Source: Enterococcus thailandicus (GTDB lineage: Bacteria > Bacillota > Bacilli > Lactobacillales > Enterococcaceae). Taken from it: a stretch of DNA of 64,000 nt. Positions 35,270 to 44,089 of the stretch are shown one piece after another (within the stretch, counting starts at the first letter, position 1; each line of letters opens with the position of its first letter). A program made the translations under genes and the position numbers. The notes below the pieces were generated by a model. It was given only the letters and a program-made list of their open reading frames with translations, had not been told where the DNA came from and did no database searches. The stretch is from positions 1 to 64,000 of the forward strand of contig NZ_JXLE01000008.1 in the NCBI RefSeq assembly GCF_001886265.1. Reading direction: 5' to 3'.

Positions 35270-37942
35270 ATGAGTATGACGAACTGGAAAGTTACAGGGG
35301 ACACCTTTCTTGGCAATGAAACAGTAGCCGCTTCTCCTGGAGTAATCAGAATGTGTGATGATTATGATGATAGTTATAATTTAACACCTGAGCGGATTAT
35401 TGATAGCTATCTCCAATTAGGTTATACCAAAATTGTGAACTTTTACATTGGTGCCTCCCATTACTATGATAAAAAAATTGTAGATGGTACTGGGATTTTA
35501 CTCGAAGATAAATTGTTCAATCAGGCATTTGAAGCTTGGTATAAAGACTATGTAAGACGATTAGCTGATAACCAAATGGCTATTATTCATTCAATTTCCA
35601 TGGAAAATGTAGATGCGAAAGAAGGATGGTGGCAACGAACATATGATGGAACACCAGGGACAAGTGGTTGGACACCTACCCCGCATTTTTTAAGTTTCAC
35701 AAATGCAGAAGTTCAAGCATTTTATCAACGACTAGCAGTTGGCCTAGCTGACATTTCCAATCAATTTGGCTTAACGCCTATCGTGCAATTAGGAGAACCT
35801 TGGTGGTGGCATCAAGATGAATTAACTCCTTGTTTTTATGACCAAGCCACTAGAAATCTTTATAAAGCAGAAACTGGATTAGATATGCATGAATTTCATA
35901 CAGTTAACGAATCAATCGTTGGTCATGAATCAATGCTTTCATGGTTGCAAACAAAAATTGGTTCCTTTACATTAATGTTGCGTGACGCAGTCAAAGCAAA
36001 TTATTCAAATGCACAGTTCACAGTATTATTCTTCCCACCTTCTGTTATGGATAAGACTCGAACACCGATGATGATGGGAATGGTAAATTTTCCTAAAGTA
36101 GAGTGGGCATATCCAAATCTTGATTTCTTTATGCTGGAAGATTATGATTACTTGATTAAGAATCAGATGCGTGAACATCAAGATGTATTAGAATTCATTC
36201 AAAATAATTTGGGCTATCCTTCGGAAAAAATTCATTACTTTACGGGATTTGTACTTGATCCGGAAAAGGACGCACATGTCTGGAAAAGAATTCATCAAGC
36301 GATTATGGATGGCGTGAATGTCGGAATGGGCGAAACTTATATTTGGGCGTATGCGCAAGTCAAAAGGGATAATTGGTTACAACCAAAAGTGATTTATGCA
36401 TCGCATAAATCTGGAAATTATACCCAACCATTTAATTTATCCTTTAACTACACTGGGGATAAATTAATCTATACAACGAATGGCTTGAACCCGACATTAG
36501 AGAATGGCACGGTGTATTCTGGGCCTATAAAAATCGATAAGTCGGTCACGTTTAAAGTCGCTCAAGTGATTGGAGACACAATATCTGAAATTTCTCAATT
36601 TAGTTATACGATGTACATGTCTAAAAAATTAAAAACGACAATTAGCTCAACGGGGGATTTTTCTGAGTGGGTAACAGTTAAGTCTCTAGCTATGGGTTCA
36701 GGTAAAATTTTTGATTTGAGTGCAGCCGAAGATAGTAAAAATCTTTATATTTATGTACGAGGATATGAGCTAGATACCTCTAGCAATTTTTACTTAGATA
36801 CAGGTGCTGGAGCTGGAATGGACGTTTGGGCTTGGCCAAATGCAAAGATGAATCGGATGATTCAAAATGATAAAATTTATCGTTATACAGGGACAGGTTC
36901 TGATTTTTCTTGGGAGGAAATAGGACAAGCAAAAATCATCAAAAAAAGTAACTTTATTGAAGTGACAGCTAAATTAAGTGACCTAGGGATTGGTTCGCCA
37001 AAAGAAATAAAGCTTGGTTATGGTCGAAACTTCGAAGATTTTGCGCCTATTCCTGGTCGAAACGCAGCAGTCGTCAATACACAAGTAACTAATTACGAGA
37101 ACGATCAAAATAATTTTATTGCGTTTGTTCAAAAAGTGGAAGATCTAGCTAAAGAGTATAAGCCTTTGTATTTACCACTTCATCGAGCACATTTAGTTGC
37201 AGATTATTTTAGACACGAGGTATATTCAGGGTACATTTGGGAATCCGTTGCGGGGAAAATTGATGATGATTTTGTAGCACTTGTTCATTCGAAAGTACCT
37301 GAAAATGAACGATATTTTGATTATATTGATCCTAGCAGTGGCGATACTATTGGTGGCGCACATTGTTTCGCCGCTATTGCAGGTTATTTACAGCATGGGT
37401 TACCTGATATTAGCGGAGCAAACCTTGGCGATGGCTGTGGCTGGTTGGGTGATTTAGATACTTTCCTAATTGATTATTGGAATAAAAAAGATATAATTGA
37501 ATCTGTTTATAACTTTAGCTATGATTGGATTGGTGGTACGGGTGAAAATGCCAAGAGCTTCTTTTCAAGAGAAGACTTGATTTCTGATGTTGATGCATGG
37601 AATATGGCTTACCAAGTACTTAAAAATGAACGATCACTTGCTAGTGCTTTTACAGATTACTTAGGAGAACCTAGTTTATATGGTTATCGTTATACGAATT
37701 TTATTGCTACAAGATATGGTGCCACTGAAGATTATATGTTAGAAAGTGCAAAAGAGGCACTGTTAAGTTCAGCCGTAGAACATCCAATTATTTATGGATT
37801 TAGAATCGGATTACTTACCCTGTTTGGGGGTTCAGATGCAGCCCTTGGTATTGAACAGGGCGAAGAATCAGTAGAAGCGAAGAAAGATATCTGTAAAGCG
37901 TTTAAAGACAAACTTTTGGCCTTAGCAAAAGAAGAAATGTGA
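35270..37942 (+). CDS. Large glycoside-hydrolase-like multidomain protein, apparently lacking its 5' end
   Basis: The 890-residue protein has no signal peptide, and no ribosome binding site precedes the ATG at 35270. The open frame extends back to a stop near 35221 (reading YLDDSYPFAMSMTNW), so the N-terminus is probably missing. Residues 1-375 look like a TIM-barrel hydrolase with candidate acids E176 (VQLGEPWWWH) and E290 (FFMLEDYDYL). Residues 382-447 resemble a chitobiase C-terminal (CHB_HEX) domain, 450-620 a CBM9/DOMON-like beta domain, and 621-890 an unrecognised domain with LPLHRAHLVADYF, GGAHCFAAI and DGCGWLGDLDTF. Similar barrels occur in phage tail proteins. Function unknown. Confidence 0.7.
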   Translation: MSMTNWKVTGDTFLGNETVAASPGVIRMCDDYDDSYNLTPERIIDSYLQLGYTKIVNFYIGASHYYDKKIVDGTGILLEDKLFNQAFEAWYKDYVRRLADNQMAIIHSISMENVDAKEGWWQRTYDGTPGTSGWTPTPHFLSFTNAEVQAFYQRLAVGLADISNQFGLTPIVQLGEPWWWHQDELTPCFYDQATRNLYKAETGLDMHEFHTVNESIVGHESMLSWLQTKIGSFTLMLRDAVKANYSNAQFTVLFFPPSVMDKTRTPMMMGMVNFPKVEWAYPNLDFFMLEDYDYLIKNQMREHQDVLEFIQNNLGYPSEKIHYFTGFVLDPEKDAHVWKRIHQAIMDGVNVGMGETYIWAYAQVKRDNWLQPKVIYASHKSGNYTQPFNLSFNYTGDKLIYTTNGLNPTLENGTVYSGPIKIDKSVTFKVAQVIGDTISEISQFSYTMYMSKKLKTTISSTGDFSEWVTVKSLAMGSGKIFDLSAAEDSKNLYIYVRGYELDTSSNFYLDTGAGAGMDVWAWPNAKMNRMIQNDKIYRYTGTGSDFSWEEIGQAKIIKKSNFIEVTAKLSDLGIGSPKEIKLGYGRNFEDFAPIPGRNAAVVNTQVTNYENDQNNFIAFVQKVEDLAKEYKPLYLPLHRAHLVADYFRHEVYSGYIWESVAGKIDDDFVALVHSKVPENERYFDYIDPSSGDTIGGAHCFAAIAGYLQHGLPDISGANLGDGCGWLGDLDTFLIDYWNKKDIIESVYNFSYDWIGGTGENAKSFFSREDLISDVDAWNMAYQVLKNERSLASAFTDYLGEPSLYGYRYTNFIATRYGATEDYMLESAKEALLSSAVEHPIIYGFRIGLLTLFGGSDAALGIEQGEESVEAKKDICKAFKDKLLALAKEEM

Positions 37943-37979
37943 CAACAGTAGAAACCAAAGAAGCGGAGACGAACAGAGA

Positions 37980-38414
37980 ATGATGGAACTTAGTTATGCA
38001 TTAATACTATTTTCAACCGTATTTTTTATGGTAATTAATCCGTGGATAAGAACGATTTTTTTGTTCATAGGCATATTAACTTGGAATAGCTTCTTTTTTA
38101 GTCAATTTTTAGCAATGTTTCAGCAGACGATAACTACCAGTTTCTTGCTAACAATAATGAATTTTTTTGTTTTTCCTCTCTTTTTTCTTGTGATAGGTAT
38201 CCAGATGCTTATCATGGGAATGATTAAAAAAAATTGGAAGAATATCTTACTGTCGATAACACTATTGATCTTCCTTATTTATACGTATAAACATCCTGAA
38301 GTAAGTATTCGTTTTAATTTGGTAGATAGTGTAATGAGACTTAGTATTTTAGTAGCGCTATTTTTTAAAGGAAAACTTTTTTTAAAAAATACCAGTAAAA
38401 GTGAAATCAGCTAG
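37980..38414 (+). CDS. Hypothetical membrane protein
   Basis: The 144-residue protein has four hydrophobic segments (about 5-22, 24-42, 55-80 and 88-104) plus a weaker C-terminal one and a basic tail. I do not recognise the family. It follows the 890-residue gene by 38 bp with a weak GCGGAGA ribosome binding site and is followed by a terminator, so it is the last gene of this unit. Confidence 0.65.
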   Translation: MMELSYALILFSTVFFMVINPWIRTIFLFIGILTWNSFFFSQFLAMFQQTITTSFLLTIMNFFVFPLFFLVIGIQMLIMGMIKKNWKNILLSITLLIFLIYTYKHPEVSIRFNLVDSVMRLSILVALFFKGKLFLKNTSKSEIS

Positions 38415-38472
38415 CTGAATTAGTTAGAACGGTGATGATCGTTTACTCTTATAAATTGTGTTCACTTTTTCA

Positions 38473-38518
38473 AAATAAGAACCATATCTGGTATAGATGT
38501 GGTTCTTATTTGCTTTTT
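38473..38518 (+). terminator. Terminator after the surface-protein region
   Basis: AAATAAGAACCA pairs with TGGTTCTTATTT, followed by GCTTTTTTT. Confidence 0.8.
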
Positions 38519-38657
38519 TTAAGAGAAAAAAGATGAGACAAGGTCAACAGGTCTGTCTTAACCAATGTCCGTACAGGTCATAGATATAAGAAAAGGTAAG
38601 TAATGAAAATTCGTTACGTTAATCAGGATTTGCGATTGATTTTCAAATGATATATGG

Positions 38658-38694
38658 AAAAGCCACTGCTCTTAAATAGAGCAATGGCTTTTTT
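38658..38694. terminator. Terminator of the amidohydrolase gene
   Basis: AAAAGCCACTGCTC pairs with GAGCAATGGCTTTT with one mismatch. T-runs exist on both strands, and it lies two bases past the stop of the minus-strand amidohydrolase. Confidence 0.85.
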
Positions 38695-38695
38695 G

Positions 38696-39895
38696 TTAAT
38701 CAATTGTTACTTTCTTTCCTTTAAAATAGCTAGCTGAAATAGGGATTTTTCGTGCTACAAATTCAGCAGTGGAAGTTGCATCAACTAATGTGAAATTTGC
38801 GGGCATGCCGATTTTTACCCAACCATCTGGCTCAATTAGCGGCTGATTCGTCACTAATTCGAGACTTTCAGTAAGTGCTTGCTGACTCGTCAAATTAAAA
38901 ATTTCGGCATAACGATTTAGTTTATCTAGCACGTCACCATTACCGAAAGGAGACCAGCAATCATAAATATTGTCACAGCCAATGAATGTTTTTACCCCAG
39001 CAGTCCTTAATTCTGTTAGGGGTGGGATCACAGGGTTCAGTGGAATGCTTGAGATAATCGTGATGTTATTTTCTGCTAAACGTGGAAACAGTTCTTTTCG
39101 TTCACTAGCAGATAAATCTTTCAGCCCATAAGCATGACTGACAGTTACTTTGCCAGCCCAGCCACTTTCTTCAGTTAATGCAATGATCTTTGCAAAAGTT
39201 TGGCGAACGTTGTCACCGCGTTCATGCAGGTGAAGGTCGATGGGCGCATCAAATTGTGTAGCCAAATCAAATGTGGTTGTTAATGATTTCTCCAAGTTAC
39301 CATCAAGACTGAGTGGATCAACTCCGCCGACCAAGCTTGCACCATTTTGCAAAGCTTTTTTCATTTCATCGTAAGCATTTGAACGAAGTAATCCATGTTG
39401 TGGAAAGGCAACTAATTCGTACGCCAGTTTATCTGTATACTCAGTTAAAACTTTTTGTGCCCCTTCTAAATAACGTTGACCGACTAAGGGATGAACATCA
39501 ATATGCGAACGAAAATGCGTGGCGCCATGAAGCAATTCCAAATCGAGCAAATTTTTCATTCGTTCGTCAAAAGAAAGCGGTGCAGATTCTAAATAGTCGT
39601 ACTCTCGAGTAAAGCGCTCGACAATGTTTGCTGCTGGCTCGATGGGTGTCCAAGGAATACCCAGTTTACTTTTATCAAAATGACAGTGCATTTCTCTTAA
39701 TTGGGGCAGAAAAAGTGCATTTTTGCCATCAATAACCTGTCGATTTTTGTCGGGTGTTTCGCCAGCAGTTCGAACAGAAACGATCGTGTCTTGGTTGAAT
39801 AAAATATCGACTGTTCTCGTTTCCGTTCCATACGTATAATTTCCAGCTGTTAAGTAATTTGTTTCAACACGCACATTTTTTAACAAAATTTCCAT
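38696..39895 (-). CDS. Cytosine-deaminase-like amidohydrolase
   Basis: The 399-residue amidohydrolase-superfamily enzyme resembles CodA and N-isopropylammelide hydrolase relatives. Metal ligands are visible in REMHCHFDK (near residue 70), HLHERGD (near 222), SHAYGL (near 255) and GCDNIYD (near 305). The substrate is probably a heterocyclic or N-substituted amide, but the subgroup is broad. It starts at an ATG preceded by GGAGGTG and stands alone with its own terminator. A transporter partner such as CodB is absent from the window. Confidence 0.82.
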   Translation of the reverse strand: MEILLKNVRVETNYLTAGNYTYGTETRTVDILFNQDTIVSVRTAGETPDKNRQVIDGKNALFLPQLREMHCHFDKSKLGIPWTPIEPAANIVERFTREYDYLESAPLSFDERMKNLLDLELLHGATHFRSHIDVHPLVGQRYLEGAQKVLTEYTDKLAYELVAFPQHGLLRSNAYDEMKKALQNGASLVGGVDPLSLDGNLEKSLTTTFDLATQFDAPIDLHLHERGDNVRQTFAKIIALTEESGWAGKVTVSHAYGLKDLSASERKELFPRLAENNITIISSIPLNPVIPPLTELRTAGVKTFIGCDNIYDCWSPFGNGDVLDKLNRYAEIFNLTSQQALTESLELVTNQPLIEPDGWVKIGMPANFTLVDATSTAEFVARKIPISASYFKGKKVTID

Positions 39896-40247
39896 TTTTG
39901 CACCTCCAAGTATGTATGATTACCATACCTAATTTTTGGAAAAGATACGAATTTTTGGCTTTTGATTAGCTTCTTGGATAAAACGAACACATCCACCAAA
40001 AGCACCAACTGATATGCATAAACCAGTTTCAAGCATTTCGGTAACACATTTAGCTATACTTTTTGAAAAAAAGAGGGTCTTGGAAACAAAGTGTGAAGAA
40101 AAGTTTTGATTCGTTAGAAATTTTGTCATTTTATTTTCGAAACTAAAAAAGGATTTTTTGTTTGGCAAAGACTATACACGAAAAAGAAAAATCAATCTGG
40201 AACCCTTTCTTTCCTGTGTTCTTTTTTGAAAAACTTGGAACAATCAG
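39896..40247. other. Gene-free stretch upstream of the Y-family polymerase
   Basis: I see no supported gene or strong structure here. It must contain the promoter of the minus-strand amidohydrolase, but no good -35/-10 pair stands out. Confidence 0.5.
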
Positions 40248-40276
40248 TTTACAAAGGGAACGTATGTTTGTATAAT
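40248..40276 (+). promoter_or_regulatory. SOS promoter with LexA box
   Basis: TTTACA (40248-40253), 17-bp spacer and perfect TATAAT (40271-40276). GAACGTATGTTT (40258-40269) in the spacer matches the Gram-positive LexA/DinR box GAAC-N4-GTTY. Repression by LexA and induction by DNA damage are expected. Confidence 0.87.
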
Positions 40277-40302
40277 GAGGGCGTGAAGTGAGGTGTAACG
40301 AC

Positions 40303-41631
40303 GTGTTAGACTATTCAAATGAACCAGTGAATGACTATTTCATGATTGATATAAAGAGTTTCTATGCCTCAGTTGAATGTGTTGAACGTGGACTGGATCC
40401 CTTAGCAACAGAACTGGTTGTAATGAGCCAAGCTGACAATACTGGTTCAGGACTTATTTTGGCTTCATCACCGATGGCTAAGAAACATTACGGAATCTCC
40501 AATGTAAGTCGTCCAAGAGATCTGCCTTCGCCTTTTCCTGATAGCCTAGTTATTGCCGCACCTAGAATGAATTTATACATCAAGAGAAACATGGAAGTGA
40601 ATGATATTTTTAGGCAGTATGTAACTGATGAAGATTTGTTAATCTATTCAATTGATGAATCTATTTTGAAAGTCACTAAGTCGATGAAGTTATTTACGAC
40701 AGAAGGAAAAAGTCGGAGTAAGCAGCGAAAACAATTAGCTAGAAAAATTCAACGGCATGTTTATCAGAAAATGGGTTTGATCGCAACTGTTGGAATTGGG
40801 GACAATCCCTTGCTTGCGAAACTGGCATTAGACAACGAAGCCAAAAAAAATAACGGGTTTATCGCTGAATGGACATATCAAGATATCTCTAAGAAAGTTT
40901 GGAACATAGCAGAAATGACCGATTTTTGGGGGATTGGTTCACGAACGAAAAAAAGATTACATCAGATGGGCATTATGTCCATCGAAAATTTAGCTAATTG
41001 GAAACCTGATTTACTTAAGAATAAATTTGGTGTGATAGGTCTGCAATTATATTTTCATGCAAATGGTATAGATCGAACCGATATCGCAGTTGCGCCACCA
41101 CCAACCAAAGAAAAAAGCTATGGCAATTCTCAAATATTACCAAGAGATTATACTAGAAGAAATGAGATTGAGATTGTCGTGAAAGAAATGGCTGAGCAAG
41201 TAGCCATTAGAATTCGAAAGCACGGCTGTAAAACAAGTTGTATTCATGTAGGTATTGGCACATCTATATTAGAAGAGAAAGAAGGCTTTTCTCGCCAAAT
41301 GAAAATACCTTTGACTGATAATACGAAACAGCTACAAATGTATTGCGTGTATTTATTTAATAAATTTTATAATGGTCAAGAAGTTCGCAAAGTCTCCATC
41401 TCCTATAGCAAGTTAGTTTATACAGAGTCGATGCAATTGGATTTGTTTAGCAATCCAGAAAAACAAATCAAAGAGGAAAATTTGGATCGAATTATTGATA
41501 AAATTCGAGAAAAATATGGTTTTAGCTCAATTGTTCATGCATCTTCTTATCTTGAAGGTGCAAGAAGTATTGACCGAAGTCATTTGGTTGGTGGACACGC
41601 TGGTGGAAATGGAGGAATCAATCATGGTTGA
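40303..41631 (+). CDS. Y-family DNA polymerase (UmuC/UvrX-like)
   Basis: This 442-residue translesion polymerase has catalytic residues in FMIDIKSFYASVECV (first aspartate) and YSIDES (the SxDE pair near residue 115), a little-finger domain, and a beta-clamp binding motif MQLDLF near residue 385. GTG 40303 is taken as the start because it gives the family's usual MLDYSNEP N-terminus and has GAGGTG upstream; GTG 40288 is also possible. It lies behind a LexA-controlled promoter and overlaps a YolD-like gene, the usual pair in Firmicutes chromosomes, plasmids and phages. Confidence 0.93.
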   Translation: MLDYSNEPVNDYFMIDIKSFYASVECVERGLDPLATELVVMSQADNTGSGLILASSPMAKKHYGISNVSRPRDLPSPFPDSLVIAAPRMNLYIKRNMEVNDIFRQYVTDEDLLIYSIDESILKVTKSMKLFTTEGKSRSKQRKQLARKIQRHVYQKMGLIATVGIGDNPLLAKLALDNEAKKNNGFIAEWTYQDISKKVWNIAEMTDFWGIGSRTKKRLHQMGIMSIENLANWKPDLLKNKFGVIGLQLYFHANGIDRTDIAVAPPPTKEKSYGNSQILPRDYTRRNEIEIVVKEMAEQVAIRIRKHGCKTSCIHVGIGTSILEEKEGFSRQMKIPLTDNTKQLQMYCVYLFNKFYNGQEVRKVSISYSKLVYTESMQLDLFSNPEKQIKEENLDRIIDKIREKYGFSSIVHASSYLEGARSIDRSHLVGGHAGGNGGINHG

Positions 41632-41974
41632 TTATGAAGATCGTGGAATAATCAAGTGGCAAGGGATGTATTTGTCTGACCATACTGAAAAAATTGCTTG
41701 CCAAGCGAAAGAAAAAAGGACAATCAATTTGGCAAAGGTGAAAATGACAAACGAAGAAATCGCTCGAGTCTTAAACAAAGCAATCATCAAAAATAAAGCA
41801 GTCGCGATCCAAAAAGAAGAAATAGATGTGGAAGGTCACTATTCTGATGAACTTATCGGACAGATTGATGGTCATGATGAATTAGGGATTTACATTCATT
41901 CAAATAAAGTGAATTATGACGAGATCAGGCATGTCGAATTATATACCCCAAAAAAATGGAGTGCGTTAGACTAG
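41624..41974 (+). CDS. YolD-like family protein
   Basis: The 116-residue protein is of the YolD-like family (RGIIKWQGMYLSDHTEKI at the N-terminus is typical). These genes are regularly coupled to Y-family polymerases and are thought to act in the SOS response, possibly as UmuD-like accessory factors. ATG 41624, eight bases after GGAGG, is preferred over the long in-frame extension back to 41495, which lies inside the polymerase gene. It overlaps the polymerase end by 8 bp. Confidence 0.88.
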   Translation: MVDYEDRGIIKWQGMYLSDHTEKIACQAKEKRTINLAKVKMTNEEIARVLNKAIIKNKAVAIQKEEIDVEGHYSDELIGQIDGHDELGIYIHSNKVNYDEIRHVELYTPKKWSALD

Positions 41975-42320
41975 GTTTATTTTTGAAAGAATTCGAAAGC
42001 CTAGCCATGGTCAGAATATTCTTTCCTGAGTAAGTAAAGCTGTGATTGCTGAAGAAGTATTTTATTTATGAAAGAAGTTGAAAAATAGTTTTGAATTTTT
42101 TTCAATCGATTTAAAATAACCTATTATGGTAAGCAATGAAAACAAGCAAATAATGGCTATTTTCACACTGAAGCTCATTGATTTGATTATTCCTGAAATT
42201 GAATTTTTACTAGGGATATTTTATTACTACACAAATTATTTGTTTGAATCAGCCTTAATGCCAATAAAACTGAAACACTATCCTTATTTTAAAATGTCTA
42301 GTCTTTTTCGATAAAACTCT
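41975..42320 (+). other. Gene-free stretch between yolD-like gene and the GH1 promoter
   Basis: A 62-codon open frame (42126-42314) has no ribosome binding site and odd composition, and I do not accept it. No terminator for the SOS operon is obvious. Confidence 0.45.
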
Positions 42321-42349
42321 TTGAACTGAAAGGGGTTTCGTGTTATTCT
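42321..42349 (+). promoter_or_regulatory. Promoter of the GH1 gene
   Basis: TTGAAC (42321-42326), 17-bp spacer, TATTCT (42344-42349). No clear cre or antiterminator structure is visible between it and the ATG. Confidence 0.65.
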
Positions 42350-42387
42350 AAGGTTGTAAGGATTGAATGAAGGAAGAGAGGAAGTAG

Positions 42388-43830
<1,443 letters not shown>

Positions 43831-43845
43831 TAAAAAATGAAGTCG

Positions 43846-43889
43846 AAAAGTTGAAACGATAGCTACGTAGCTGTTGTTTCAACTTTTTT
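43846..43889 (+). terminator. Terminator of the GH1 gene
   Basis: AAAAGTTGAAAC pairs with GTTTCAACTTTT, with an inner TAGCTA/TAGCT pairing, and T6 follows. Confidence 0.85.
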
Positions 43890-44089
43890 GCGAGCAAAAG
43901 TTTAACTGAAAAATTCATTCTTGATAATAAAAAAATAAAGCATTCACTTCTTCCATTGTTATAATCAAATTTCTTTCGCATTTTTATGAAAAAATGACGA
44001 AATGAAAAGAAAGAGACGAGTTCTTTGAAACAAAACTTTAGTTCCCTTCTTTTTTTTTGTATAATGGGGAATGAAATGAGGGATAAATA

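Noticed and set aside
39929-40168. 79-codon minus-strand open frame upstream of the Y-family polymerase
   Set aside because: Starts at TTG without a ribosome binding site and has no family resemblance.
40288-40302. GTG at 40288 as start of the Y-family polymerase
   Set aside because: GTG 40303 gives the family's usual N-terminus and has GAGGTG at suitable spacing; the earlier one remains possible.
42126-42314. 62-codon open frame on the plus strand
   Set aside because: No ribosome binding site, AT-biased composition and no recognisable motif; it lies in a gap before the GH1 promoter.
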